Source: Sipunculus nudus
Taxonomy: Eukaryota > Annelida > Sipuncula > Golfingiida > Sipunculidae
Assembly (NCBI GenBank): GCA_026874595.1
Contig: CM049307.1
Span: 7,773,579-7,837,578, forward strand
DNA length: 64,000 bases
Reading direction: 5' to 3'
Every line of letters begins with the position of its first letter. Within the stretch, counting starts at the first letter, position 1. The translations under genes were made by a program, and so were the position numbers. Positions 1 through 45,800 of this stretch are shown here, one piece after another. A model generated the notes under the pieces. That model was not told the DNA's origin. It saw only the letters and a program-made list of their open reading frames with translations, and ran no database searches.

Positions 1-610
1 CAGGAAATAATACACTGACTTATAGGTATATTTTTTTTTATTTGTATACATGTCGCATTTCCGTTTGCATATAAATGCAGCGTTACTGTTCATGAGACAT
101 TTAGGAATATTCAACGTGTTTTAAAATATATGTTTTTAAAGTTTGGATATACCTTTTTCCTATGTATAAAATAAAGATATAACATTCAAATGTAAATTAG
201 TTCTATATAAAGTTGTATATCAATATAAAACGTACTGTAAGCAACTGCAATCGTGTAAGGTTGTCAAACTAAGCTTTTCTACTTTTATATTTATTCCCTA
301 GTTGCTATTTCAACCTATAATTAGGGATACTATATACTGCTGAATGTATCTGAATTTTTTTTCAAGTGGATTTGGTACGAACGTGAAAGCAGTCATTAAC
401 GTCACTCAGGCAAGGTGTATTAATATATTTTGAAACACTCAACACTTTCAAACATTTACGCTTGGAACTAATAATGCTACACATTTAAGAATATTCTATT
501 CCTCAATATGGAGTTTTAGATTGTTTTCATCTGTGTCACGGAATCCATACATTTGAATAAATCACACGTACGTTTTAATATTTCTTTATGTATTCTGTAT
601 ACAATATATA

Positions 611-688
<78 letters not shown>

Positions 689-788
689 CTATTACAGTCA
701 AAATGGTGTTCGGAGAAATACTGTTATTTATTGTATTTTATACTGTTGAAAACCCCCACATATCATAAACAAGATATCCGCGTTATAG
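1..788 (+). other. Partial intron of the SDR gene
   Basis: AT-rich sequence upstream of the first visible SDR exon. It ends in an acceptor (TTATAG) at 788. It holds a (GT)n/(TA)n microsatellite and no coding exon that I can support. The 5' exons of the gene, including the nucleotide-binding half, must lie left of the window. Confidence 0.6.
613..681. repeat. (GT)n-(TA)n microsatellite
   Basis: A short GT run passes directly into about 27 TA dinucleotides. The open frames on both strands here encode only Tyr-Ile repeats and are not genes. Confidence 0.97.
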
Positions 789-953
789 GTTGTTGTGAGC
801 GGTATGATTGCGCGTGGAGCAGGGGGTTCCGTCGTTAACATTTCCAGTACGTGATCACAGCGCGCTCAGCCGGGACTGACCGTGTATTGTGCTACTAAGG
901 CTGCTCTGGATATGCTGACAAAGTCAATGGCCAACGAGTTAGGGCCACATCAA
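789..953 (+). CDS. SDR exon with catalytic YCATK and internal TGA
   Basis: Acceptor TTATAG before 789; donor CAA|GTGAGT after 953. The 55 codons run from [10 protein letters not shown] to NELGPHQ. The TGA is at 852-854; the remaining frame is open and conserved. Confidence 0.8.
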
Positions 954-1215
954 GTGAGTACGCTATCTGTATCCGCGGGGCACACAATCATAGGTACGTT
1001 GATATTTTTTAACATCCACGAAATTTGAAACATAAAGATACATTTAAAATAAATTTTGTTCCATTTTTTACAGTATTCATGTGCTCCTGCGAACAGCCAC
1101 ACCACAACATATATAAACTTTAAAACCATTATTTACATACCCTCATTACGTTAAAATTGCATTAGGATTTTGGCATAATATCGTGTATGCACCTTTATAC
1201 TTGTCCTGCTTCTAG

Positions 1216-1336
1216 ATCAGAGTTAATTCCGTGAATCCCACGGGAGTCAGAATGACCCGGATGGTAGAAGACTTCCCAGACGGGGAGAGGACAAGAGCTG
1301 CCTACGTCCAACGTACTCCACAGCGAAAATTAGCAG
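1216..1336 (+). CDS. SDR exon IRVNSVNPTG
   Basis: Acceptor CTTCTAG, donor GCAG|GTATAT. It starts in phase 0 and ends with one base of a split Val codon. It encodes the segment following the active-site helix and the variable substrate loop (MVEDFPDGERTRAAYVQ). Confidence 0.88.
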
Positions 1337-2121
1337 GTATATAATTATCTCCTAACCGCTGTAGTAAAAATTGTGCGTTTTCCAGAGAGACAAAAGATGC
1401 TTAGTCTCCCACTCGTAAAAATGTGAGGGGAACATGGTCGCTTGCCTTTTTCAAATAGGCACATGCATATAGATACAGCGACAGTCTGGTCATGTTAACA
1501 TGTACTTGGGAGATAATGTTTATATGATTTTACTCAATTCATGGTTGAAAAAAGGGCTTGTGATTAAAGTCTCTTTCGCTACCTTTTGCTTTGAATTGAT
1601 AGTAAACCTTTAAAGTAAAAAAAAAAGTGTGCCCTCTAATAAATTACTAACTAATTACATGCGATGACAATGCCCGCTGATAATTCTAATAAAACTGTGG
1701 GGGGGGGGGGGGACAAAAATAAAACACTTGGTGACTTGTTAAATGTGGTTAACTTAAAAACATGGCTGAAATGAATTAATCTGCAAAGTAACTAATTTTC
1801 ATATATTCATGCCCGGTATTCACATGCAGAGTAGCGCTTCCTTCAGAGAGACAGTGCATGGGTTTACAAAGATCAGGCTATTTATATTAGTATTAAAATT
1901 AAATTTGATCCTTACACCGTTGCATACCGTTCATACCGTTGTATCCTCGTTTCAGCAGCGATGGCTTAATAATCGCATTAACTTTGACAATAATTAACCG
2001 GCACCAGTTAAACAAAAAAGAAATACATCAGTTTTTATGAATTCTGGCGTCTTGCGACCCTTCTGTTCTTCTATATCCAAGCATTAGATCAATATAATTT
2101 ACCACATTTTCCTGATTGCAG
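1337..2121 (+). other. Intron before the last SDR exon
   Basis: 785 bp with no visible exon. It contains a 14-base G run at 1699-1712. Confidence 0.8.
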
Positions 2122-2225
2122 TGCTAGACGACGTGGTGCACGCGGTGATGTACCTCCTGAGCGACAAGGCTGACATGGTGACGGGCACTACACTCCCGGT
2201 GGACGGGGGATTCTGGACAGGGTAA
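2122..2225 (+). CDS. SDR terminal exon
   Basis: Acceptor GATTGCAG; completes the split Val codon. It encodes VLDDVVHAVMYLLSDKAD and then the C-terminal PVDGGFWTG, with TAA at 2223-2225. Confidence 0.88.
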
Positions 2226-2480
2226 CAGGGAGGAATTCATCGTCGAAAAAAAAAAGAAAAAAAAAATAGATGAATATGGTGATGATGATGATGATGATGA
2301 TAAAGTTCCAGTCTGATGACCAAATACCGGAGCTGCTCTCTGAGATGTCCAAAACATGCCCCTGACTATTTACCATTTTTCTACATAACTATAACTGTTA
2401 ATAAACACTTTTTAAGTTAACGTGTCTGTGTGTATGTGTATGTATATGTGTGAATTGGAAAAAGCATGAAATAAAAACAG
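2226..2480 (+). other. Probable 3' UTR of the SDR gene
   Basis: AATAAA hexamers lie at 2400-2405 and 2470-2475. The stretch contains an A-rich run and a short (GAT)n run at 2278-2301. Confidence 0.5.
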
Positions 2481-4177
2481 TACAAAGAAATTGTCAGCAG
2501 GTGCACCTTTGAAGCAATGTTCTCTGATCTCACAGAACACACGGACGAGACATTAACATTATACCGGAAGTATGCATTGCTCATGAAACACATCGTAAAG
2601 TGAAGAAACTTGAGAAGATGCTCTTGGTGGTATTGTTTCTATGCACAGAGGATATACATATAATACCTTGGTTTGTTCTTATTTTCTTTCTCTGCCGTTT
2701 AATATAACGTTAGAAGAACAATACGTTTCTCAGGCATTTGCCTGTTCACCACTTCACAGAACTTAATGACAGAAAACAAATCCCGGCATCGCTTGGCAAC
2801 CATGAATAAAAGATCAAAGAGCAGAAGCAGAAGTACCGGGACTACAAGTAGTGAGGAAGACTCGAGTCCGGGCCGCAGGCTTCCATTACGGACTGGAGTG
2901 CACTTTCGCAGGGACTAGGACTTGGACTTGAACTTAACAAATAAGGCTGCGCCAACCGCAAGTCCGGCAGAAAAAAAAATGTCTGTGTCACCCATGGTGT
3001 CTCGTTGAGATTGGAAAACAAACTAAGGATTCACATGTGAAACTATTTACAGAATATTTAAGAAAATATATACTTGCATTAGTAATCTGCATTGATATAT
3101 ATAGAATTCCCTCCTAAATTTCGAAATAAGAAGGACCTTATGACTAAATGTATTTCAAAATTAAAGTAAACAAGCGAACCATGGGCCATTACGATCAGCT
3201 GAACAGCATGACATTTTAACCTTACATTTAAATTAGGAATTGTATCACCTGTAAGCCAAATGGAGATTAACTTTAGATGTTTCTTGACCTTTGACGTTTT
3301 CCACCAAAATCGAAAGAGGTTTCAGTAAGTCATGGGTCACATATGTGCAGACTGAATCCTATCATTACTGATCTATACAGGTTGTACTAGAGAAGAATAA
3401 GATCAAGGTCAAGGTCACCAATTTTCAAAATTATCTTAGAACTTGGTTGACATATTTGTCTATCAAATTATTTGACAAAATATACGTTATCTCGTCCACA
3501 TGAAATAATAGGATAAACCTTAATTCGGCTGATTGACCTTGTAGATCAAGGCCAAGTTCAACGATTGATTAGAACTCTTCCAAGAACTTGCCAGAAACAA
3601 CCGGTGTGTCAAATTTGAAAAACAAAAGACCCAGTGCTTCATACGATATAGGAGTTAAAGGTTTGACACAGACTGATGACGATAACAACGACAGATGATG
3701 AGATTGAAAACGATATGTCCAATAGAATTAATAAACACACCAGATTTCAAGACACTAGATGAAACCACAGGTGGGAAACTGACATCTTTGCTGTAATTCG
3801 ATAGTCCAAAAATAGAGAAAATGTGAGAGCATAGAAAAAATACAGGTGGCGCAACCAGGAACTGATTAAACAAGTTATGATCAAATAAAATATGAAGTTT
3901 CAGGATACTAGATGCATGAGACCACAGCTGAGAAACGGACACCTTGCTCTAACTTGGCAGTCTCAAAATTTAGGGTGAAATTGTGTGAAAATAGAACAAA
4001 AATAGAATGAAATCATTAGTTACATCCAGTCATGAAAATAAACGGCAGGATTTTATGTGACATATTGTTCAATGTGTTAATGTTTTAGAAAAAAAAACTC
4101 ACAGGTACACACATAACCTGTGACACGCACAGGGTTTCCATGTAGCCTGATGCGAGACCCCGTCATTACTACATGTC

Positions 4178-4201
4178 TGACAGCCAGTAAGCTGGCTGTC
4201 A
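4178..4201. repeat. Perfect 10-bp stem hairpin
   Basis: TGACAGCCAG and CTGGCTGTCA are separated by four bases. No neighbouring gene explains it. It does not match the histone 3' stem-loop consensus. Confidence 0.6.
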
Positions 4202-5239
4202 CTGTCTTATGTGTGAGGGCCGGAATGGCGCTACATTACTACTCGCTCTAAATATAGCTTGCTTTCTTATCATCACCTCTGTGGCGTAGCAGGGCATAAA
4301 TGACCAGGGGGTACCAAGGGGTGCACGCCATCCACGAGGGGGCACCGACCCCAGGGTTGTTCAAAACCGTGGTTTCAAGCTGAGAGCCCAGCCCACTGCT
4401 TTTTTTGTAAATTCGGTTTTTATGGGTTTTACAGGGTGTATGGGCAATGTATTGACGTCAACTGACCATTGGCAATTGCTTGAACTAACATGGGTGATCC
4501 ATTGATAAATATGATTCAATACTTCTTTACTATGTAAATGTATACATTTTTATTAAGAGCCATGTCTTATCCATAATATATTAACACCTAGAGCAGTTAT
4601 TAAACAATGGGGTCACGTCGCTCAGCTTAATGTTTTAAAAAAGTATTAGCAACTGCAAAATATTTTTATATCTTTTGGTTTTTCATGTATATTAGCATTT
4701 GAAAAGCTAAGAAAAAATGGCCCCACTAAAATGAAACTCTGTTAATTATAGAATAAGGGCATAAGCTAAAGCATATGCACTGTGTAATAAATAAAACCTG
4801 TGGCCTGGAACCATTTAATGATGCACATAGGGAAAAATGGGCCTATGGTAAGTGTTATATAAAAGTTACATTTCATAAACAAATAATGTGTGAAGGTAAT
4901 TAAGTTTTCAAAAATTAAATATATGGCCAAATGAGTTAAAAATTAATCCCACAAAGTTTGACCAATATTCCTAATTAACAGTGTTATTCACATCTAGGCC
5001 CAGCCAACTTTAAGAGGTATGAATGAAATGCTACAAAGTACTTAAAACTTCTAAAATCTTGTCAGTTAGCACTTACATTAGATCCTAATATTTTATCACA
5101 TTTGAATATTAGGATCAAATTCTTGAACATTTTTTTTCTTTAAAAAAAGATCAAAATTGTCCAAGTCTCAACAAAAAGAATTTATTAAACAATCAAATTA
5201 TAAGATCTGTCTTGTTTATTAGTCCTGTGTATTGAAGGG

Positions 5240-6045
5240 ACGGGAGGAGGGAGGATCTCTGTTGTTACTGCTCATTGCTGAAAAAAATGTGAAATTATAA
5301 AATTCATCTCATTTAAAGTACAGGTCTGTCAAAAAATGGTGGGGAGAGAGAGTGAAAGGCTCCTTGTGGTATTAACTTCAGATAGCCTGATCAAGCTCAA
5401 CAAGAGAGAGGGCTTGCCTGAGTGATGGGATTACATAACAACAGCCTGGGGAGCATAGAGAACTGCACTAAATGACCTACACTGACCAAAGTGGACTGCT
5501 TGACAATGTAAGGGAAAACAACAAGAGCCTCCAAAAAAATTCAATAACTAACCTTATTTTGCAGCTTTTATTTTCAAATTTTAGATTTTAAGCGATTAAA
5601 TCCTTATGATTACATGCTGTGAAAATTAAATCCACAGTACTTACAGGAAAAAAACGTGCCTTGGCCAAGATTAGGCAAAATTTAAGGTACTGATTTTACA
5701 TTTATGCTAATAACTTAAAAAAATGCAAAATTCAGATCTAATTTTCTCGGTATACAATTGAATCTTGATTAAATGAAGTTATATCCCTAAAAATGTCTCT
5801 AGCATCAGCAATTCTTATGTTAAGTGAGTAAATATATTTCCTGATTTTTTACAAGGTGCATTATGCTTCGGCCCATAACTTCAACAAATTACGCAATACT
5901 GGCCTAATTTTTGGTATGTACATAGTAAATGTATGGAAGAATATGAATATTAACTATGATCAAATCCAGATAAGTGGTTTTGATATCAGGCAGTCTTGAA
6001 CTGTTTCAATGGGTTTTTAATGGAAAACAGAGGTTTTTCCTAAAA
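5240..6045 (-). mobile_element. Inverted, truncated copy of the 1.8-kb dispersed element
   Basis: The reverse complement matches the interior of the elements at 20730-22593 and 58157-59870. Shared blocks include CAAAACCACT next to GATCATA, the stretch around AGATCTGAATTTTGC, and the TTAATTTTCACAGCAT block. The 5' end is missing beyond about 6045 and the other boundary is uncertain. Confidence 0.6.
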
Positions 6046-7782
6046 GCCAGCTATTCACCTTCCCTTTCTATAGAACTTATGTGATTTCACTTTCTCTTGC
6101 ATTTATGACATTTATGTTAGGTGAAAGTGATTTTGTGTCCCCTTGGGTTCTTTTCTTTCACACCTAGATTTTGCACTGCCATTGAGTGGTCAAGAAGTAG
6201 CAAAGACGATAACCAAAAAAGAATGTATACATGTATTGGTATATAGAGATCTTGATCTTTCTGCACACCTGTATTAACCTGCTATATATGGTGGGAAATA
6301 TGAACCATCATAACATTTCATGCGAGCTGTAGCAAACATTTTCTATCACCCAAATAAGTTAGAAATTGGCGTTTATGCCATGTTAACTAAAGGGGAATAC
6401 ACAAACATGTAAATAATTTAATTATAATCATCTCATAGGAATCATGTTAGAGAGACGTAATGAAAGCTGTGATCTGACATCATATAATTTGTAAATGACC
6501 ACTGTGTAATTGTTTAATGCTCACTTTTAGAACACATGCAAACACCTTTTGTTGTGTTTGTTAGAAAATATTCTATGTTCATTTTACTTTTCTCTCAGTG
6601 GGTGGATACCAGTTACACCAAGGGCAAGGGATGATAGTTTTGTATCAGACATTGTGCCTCCGTTTGTTTTAATCTGGCACCTCCTGTAGGGGATGACAGC
6701 TCTAGACGCCTGGATGGACCGCCGGATAGAGGTTGGACATATAGGGTCATTGACAGTCTTTGACGTTCCTGAATATTTTTGTTTTAACTTTAAACTCGCA
6801 TAAAACAATAAGTTTTATATATATAAATAAATAACACACTGAATTTGGCATTTATACCTCCCCTGTCAAACTGCTGTCGGCAATGTTAGTAACCGATTAA
6901 GCAAACAGGGGGGATACCTTTCCCTCCCTCGGCGCGTTGGGTTCCCCAGTCAATATACATATCATACTATTGAATTATAATTTTTATTATAAACCAAAAT
7001 GTATTCCTATATTTAAGAATACTTTTAACATTAGCCATAAGAGTATTAAACCTTCAATGTGAAAGGAATATACCTGTAAATTATATAATTTATTATTTAT
7101 TATTGTAAATAATACTTTTTACCATATTAATCTGATCATTTTATGCTTGTTATCAGTTAAAACAACTAAAAATTTCAGGAATGTCTAAGAACTTTGTTGA
7201 CTTTAAGTTCTTTTGGTTGATTTTCGGTAGTTTTCTGTGAAAAGTCCGACCCTTTTCTGGCGCGTAGTATGTTTATTACATCGACCAGTTACATTGTTCC
7301 GAAAATTCGGCACTTCACAGATAACCAGTCAGAAAACGAACAACGCAGAATAATTCAATGCCTTGCAGATAAGAGAACTTAATGGAATATCAATGAACCT
7401 GGATATTCACTTATTAATGAAATAAAATTGCAAGGGAGTAAAATCACGTGTTTTATCCGTTAAGTAAACCAATTATTTTATAATTATGTTATCGCAAATC
7501 ATGGATTTTTACGGAAAAATTTGTAATAAACATTTTTTTTTAAATCGCTCTCCTGCAGCTTTTTTTAATAATTCATACACAAAATCCTGTGAAACTGCGA
7601 CGGCAGGGACTGTCTGTGACTCATGGCGCACTTGTTGTTGGCGCCATCTATCGGCATCAGCATCGTCAATGACATCAGTTTTCACGAAGTTCGGCGGTAT
7701 CCGCGGTAAGCGAAACATTTTAAAATACTGATGATTTTCACGAATCGAGTGAATGGTTCCGCCGGTGACAGAAGCTGTCAAG

Positions 7783-40681
<32,899 letters not shown>

Positions 40682-42661
40682 TCAAGTCAACCATTAGATG
40701 TTATAGATAAATCACTGACTGCATAATTAATCCATGTTAAATTATATTAAGAAAATATGTAGCAAATATATTTATGAAACTTAAATGGTCATCTATGGTA
40801 CACTCTTGCTAATATACTTTGTCATACATGTCTTTAATAACCATGCGTGTATTGTAACCTGACAGGAATGAGGTGGCTCCAAGAAAAGGCTTTTGGGCCA
40901 GACAACATGAGCATGTGCCAGGAAACAGCCAGGTATCCTTCAGATACCTAATTTAGGGGATCAAAGAAACAAAGTCTGATGAAGCTATTGTAACAGTCTT
41001 GATATACTTTAATAATCAATTGACTTCATTGTGGCTTCAAGTTTTTGTAAAAGGTTGTTGGAAATAGATAAACTGGGGTTTTTTGTAGGATTGCCTTCAA
41101 ATATTGCCCACAGTCAGTGGTTAATATTTGTTTAAATATTATTTCCATCATGCAAATGATATATTTAACTGCCAAGTCCTTGGATGGGTAGAGGTATTAC
41201 AAAGAATTGATGTCTCTACATTTAATTGTTTATATATGAAATATGCATCATGACAGTTTACTTCATGAATAATCATGTGAATGATGAGGTGATTCTTGAA
41301 TTTGTACAATGGTTAACAAAGGCAGATTGATTAAGGGGATTATTTAATATTATTTAAGTACTAACTGTTGTATATAAGAATGTTATTGTGAACAAGGTAT
41401 CTAAATAATTTATTGAGCGTTAGAATATTCTTTAACATATATTACCTGCATATGACAAGGAATGGTAAGCTAGTTTAGAGCTTTAAATTGAGCCTGTATA
41501 CTGTAAATAGACCATATGTGACACTAATAACACTCTTGGGGAACTTTAGAAATTTCTGGTTCATGGTAATATTTAAAAATCTCTGTTAATCACATAATTT
41601 GTAGGACCAACTACAACCATATTTGTGACTTCAAAAACAATTATCAATAGGACACCTTGTGTTTGTGATCTATTGCAGACCTTTGTACCAGTCTGCCGTA
41701 CCACTCACAGTTATAATATACTATTAGCAAGCAGTTTCTTTCATACACGTCAGCAAAATTAAATTCAGTAATCATCAAAAAGTAGTACAGGTCTTCTGTC
41801 TCCGCAGCCTCTATGACTGAAGTCTGTGAGAGACACTGTGGGGCAATATTGTTACCACAGAGACAGATATTGCCAATGAGTCTATACAGACAATTGGTGC
41901 ACGATACGATCGATGAGCTTATTGTGTGTTAATTATCATATTTTGTCTGTTTGAAGCTGCATGTCTATTTGAAGCCACACCATTACGTATAGGCTGACAC
42001 CTGAGAGCTGGAAAGGCCTCGACATTTCAAACATCTTCTGTACCAGGTCATAAGGATTGATAGGTGTTACCTGCAGACTGGTGATGAACCTTGAACTATA
42101 CTATTGAATATTCATCCCTGAATGTGATTTGCTTTCAATAAAATCTGAAATATTACTGGTCTTAGTGTTCTGTCTTAATGAGAAAGGACAACACGGTCAG
42201 GTTAGAGGAATGATTTATTTAAGAAATTATCAATAACTTCGAAAATAAAATTTCCATGTAACAGAGATAGATGAGGCAGCACTATTTAGGCTGACTAGCA
42301 TGCACATTTCACTGAAGCATATTTAAAAATATCATATGCTTGTGAGCACTGACTTATCATAATAAAGAAATAATGAAAACGTACCTTCACAGAGCCTTTT
42401 GGACTACAGATTCCACAAAGCCTGTGCCCTGTTGATTCTGATGGGTTAAATTGTGCATTAAAGTTTTTTGGTACTTGGAATATGTCTGTGCATATTTATA
42501 ATGAAAAATGTACAGTTCTGTATAATGTACAAGAGAAAGATCATATTTACAATAAGCATTAACATCTACCTAAAATTTTCAATATTTTATTCATTCTTTG
42601 GTTTATGCTGATATTCTCTGTATGGGTTATATTAAGACAATTTTATTAAATCTATAATGTA
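40682..42661. other. Convergent 3' region between DCTN4 and the ADPRH-like gene
   Basis: AT-rich with no coding exon. A + strand AATAAA at 42137-42142 followed by TG-rich sequence could end DCTN4 transcripts. A - strand AATAAA (TTTATT at 42586-42591) lies about 70 bases past the ADPRH-like stop. With these two signals the transcripts would not overlap. Confidence 0.55.
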
Positions 42662-42807
42662 TTACTCATCCTGCTCTAGTAAACTTTGCAAGGAATTTTT
42701 AGCAGAATGAAGTCCCTCTTTCCATTTCCTAGGTATTGGTGCCCCCTGGTGGATGCTTGCTGCACCAAGTAGTGCTCCAAGAGCAGCCCCTCTGTGTGCA
42801 TTCTCAC
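42662..42807 (-). CDS. ADPRH-like exon 7 (C-terminus)
   Basis: Acceptor TTTCAG, TAA at 42664-42662. Encodes GENAHRGAALGALLGAASIH to SLLEQDE. Confidence 0.92.
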
Positions 42808-45800
42808 CTGAAATGAAATATAAATCTAATGCATCAGTATTAGATAATTTTCAAACTTCATATGTTTACATTATGAAGCTGCTTGCCATCCTTACCATTA
42901 GATTATTTAATATATTTCATAATACAAGCTGTTCGTTGACAGAAATTGTTTCCTTAAGGAAGTTGAAAGTTTCAGTGTATTAATAGATGGTTAACCTCCT
43001 GATGAAGTTATCCTAGTGTCTGATGGTCTGATATCCAACCATGATGCTGTGTCATTTTTTTCTAAAGAAATGTCCAGTAGTAACCATATATTTAAAGCTC
43101 CTCAAAATATTAAGCACTACTTTGATATATATTGATGACAATTTTTTGCACACTTTTTACCAGAATGGGTAACTCATAACTTTGTTGTTTTGAAGGAATG
43201 TCAAAAGCACCATACCAAGTATACTCATCTATTGTTATGGAAAATATAGTGTGCAGAATGTGTAGAAATAACTGACCGCCACAGTTTGCATTATTAAGGA
43301 CTCCAGCTTCAAAGTCATCATAAAACTCGTGGGCCAGGAACAACATTGTGGCCATGGCTCCATCGATATAACAGGCAGACCCAAGGGAATACGTGGCTGA
43401 CTGGTATGCCTCTAGTCTCCCTTCTGATCCTGCAGGATACCTGAAAAAAAAGAAAACATCATGTTTAATACCTGAACTCAAAGGTCTGGATCCTTAGTGT
43501 GTTGATACAAATAGTTTCCCTCTACAAAGCTATGAAGAGTAAGGATTCAGAAAGATTTGAATGACAGTGAGAGTATGTTTACCTCTGGTAGGAGACTACT
43601 AATGAAGAGATGTTACTCTTGACAGGAAAAAAGTGAAAATTTGAACATGTTTTCTCTGACAGGAGAGTGAAAATAAGAACATGTTGTCTCAAACAGGATC
43701 GTGAAAATGAGAGAATATTATCTCTGACAGGAAAGTGAGAGCATGTAATCAGAGTGACGCAGCAATACAATTTAACAACCCGTGACAATCTGAGCACTTT
43801 ACCTCTGATTGGAGAATGACAATCAGAGCACTACATTTGTAACAGGAGAATGACAGTCCGAGCATTTTACCTCAGATTGAAGAATGACAATCAGAGCACT
43901 TTATTAGTGACTGGAGAATGACAGTCCGAGCATTTTACCTCTGATTGGAGAATGACAATCAGAGCACTTTATTTGTAACAGGAGAGTGACAGTCTGAGCA
44001 TTTTACCTCTGATTGGAGAATGACAGAGCATTTTATTTGTGACAGGAGAGTGACAGTCCAAGCATTTTACCTCTGATTGGAGAATGACAATCAGAGCATT
44101 TTATTTGTGACAGGAGAGTGACAGTCCAAGCATTTTACCTCTGATTGGAGAATGACAATCAGATCATTTTATTTGTGACAGGAGAGTGACAGTCTGAGCA
44201 TTTTACCTCAGATTAAAGAATGACAATTAGACCATTTTATTTGTGACAGGAGAATGACAGTCCGAGCATTTTACCTCTGATTGGAGAATGACAATCAGAG
44301 CATTTTATTTGTGAAAGGAGAGTGACAGTCTGAGCATTCACTTCTGATTGGAGAATGACAATCAGAGCACTTTATTTGTGACAGGAGAGTGACAGTCTGA
44401 GCATTTAACCTCTGATTGGAGAATGAAAATCAGAGCATTTTATTTGTGACAGGAGAGTGACAGTCAAAGCATTTTACCTCTGATTGGTGAATGACAGTCA
44501 GAGCATTTTATTTGTGACAGGAGAGTGACAGTCCGAGCATTTTACCTCTGATTGGAGAATGACAGTCAGAGCATTTTATTTGTGACAGGGGAGTGACAGT
44601 CTGAGCATTTTACCTCTGATTGGAGAATGACAGTCAGAGCATTTTATTTGTGACAGGAGAGTGACAGTCCAAGCATTTTACCTCTAATTGGAGAAAATCA
44701 GAGCATTTTATTTGTGACAGGAGAGTGACAGTCTGAGCATTTTACCTCTGATTGGAGAATGACAATCAGAGCACTTATTTTGTGACAGGAGAGTGACAGT
44801 CCGAGCATTTACCTCTGACAGCAGAATGACAATCAGAGCATTTTATTTGTGACAGGAGAGTGACAGACCGAGCACTTTACCTCTGACAGCAGAATGACAA
44901 TCAGAGCATTTTACTTCTGACAGGAGAGTGACAATCAGAGCATTTTACCCCTGACAGGAGAGTGACAGTTTCTGTATCATGTCCTTCTTGCCAAGTTTAG
45001 TGAGAGTCTTCAGTATTTCAGCTTTGGCATCCGCACCATTGATCACTGCGTGCAGCAGACTTGAGTACAGCTCTACGTATGGCTCCATGGACGGTGCTGG
45101 GTGGGTCATCCTCAGGGCCTCCACTGTGTGTCTGGCACATTCGTCTGATGATTTCCCTGCATAATGAACCACCCACGGTACTGTCAGTACCAGTCCACCG
45201 ATAGCAGCTATCTGAGAATCCTCTCTCCCAAGGTTCTTATACCTGTGATGGTAAATATTAAGGGTCCTCTATATATGTTTTTTACACACATTTGAAATAT
45301 CTGTTGCACTTATGATTATTACTAATCTTCATTTTGCAACTGCCTTAAAAAAAAAATGAAATTTGTTTAAGATCTCTGATCAATGTGAAAGGATAAGTGC
45401 AGATACAGCAATTCTGGCAAACAGTTGTAATATGATATGGGGGGGGGGATATTTTATATGCATTATTATTTCTTGTTGATGAGAATATTGCCTAAATCAA
45501 AATGAACTTAATTTTAGTATTTTCCAGAAAATTAACTTTAAGGTACTGTTTAGGCACATTTTTACACTAACTTTGGTAATAATTATAATAATAATATTTT
45601 TTAGTAGTAGTACTTGTTATAGTGTACAGAGTGCATCCTCTGGTAGAAGATATCGATGGTTCATAATAATTACAATATGGATCTGATGTTCTTGATGAAA
45701 ATATAATGAAAAGAAGCAGAAAACTTACCTGTTGTCACAGAAGTCTAATATGTCTGAACCTGACTTGGGTGGGTTTTCTAAAGCAGCCCAGTCTTTGAAG

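Larger units (their letters stand above)
789..2225 (+). pseudogene. Short-chain dehydrogenase/reductase, L-xylulose reductase-like (3' part), with in-frame TGA
   Basis: Three exons join in phase: 789-953, 1216-1336 and 2122-2225 (TAA at 2223-2225). They encode the C-terminal half of a classical SDR. Visible features are the strand ending NISS (catalytic Ser region), the catalytic YxxxK as YCATK, the IRVNSVNPTGV segment after it, and the C-terminal motif TLPVDGGFWTG. Spacing and sequence best match dicarbonyl/L-xylulose reductase (DCXR), an NADPH-dependent cytosolic reductase of sugars and dicarbonyls; that assignment is from memory of the family. The N-terminal Rossmann TGxxxGxG exons are outside the window. 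In exon 789-953, codon 852-854 is TGA between NISST and SQRAQPG, where human DCXR has Cys. Everything else looks intact (splice sites, phase, C-terminus), so this is a recent null allele, an assembly error or, much less likely, a recoded codon. It is called a pseudogene because of the stop only. Confidence 0.75.
2481..7782. other. Intergenic region between SDR and DCTN4
   Basis: No exon is supported here. It holds dispersed-repeat remnants, including CAAGGTCA-rich stretches near 3400-3600 and an inverted partial copy of the 1.8-kb dispersed element at about 5240-6045. It also holds a 10-bp-stem hairpin at 4178-4201. The last 300 bp should contain the DCTN4 promoter and 5' UTR. A CACGTG E-box lies near 7446, and no convincing TATA box is placed correctly. 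Confidence 0.6.

Noticed and set aside
2226-2480. SECIS element supporting selenocysteine at the SDR TGA
   Set aside because: ATGA and AA words exist but I could not build a convincing stem with the required GA quartet; needs a structure search.
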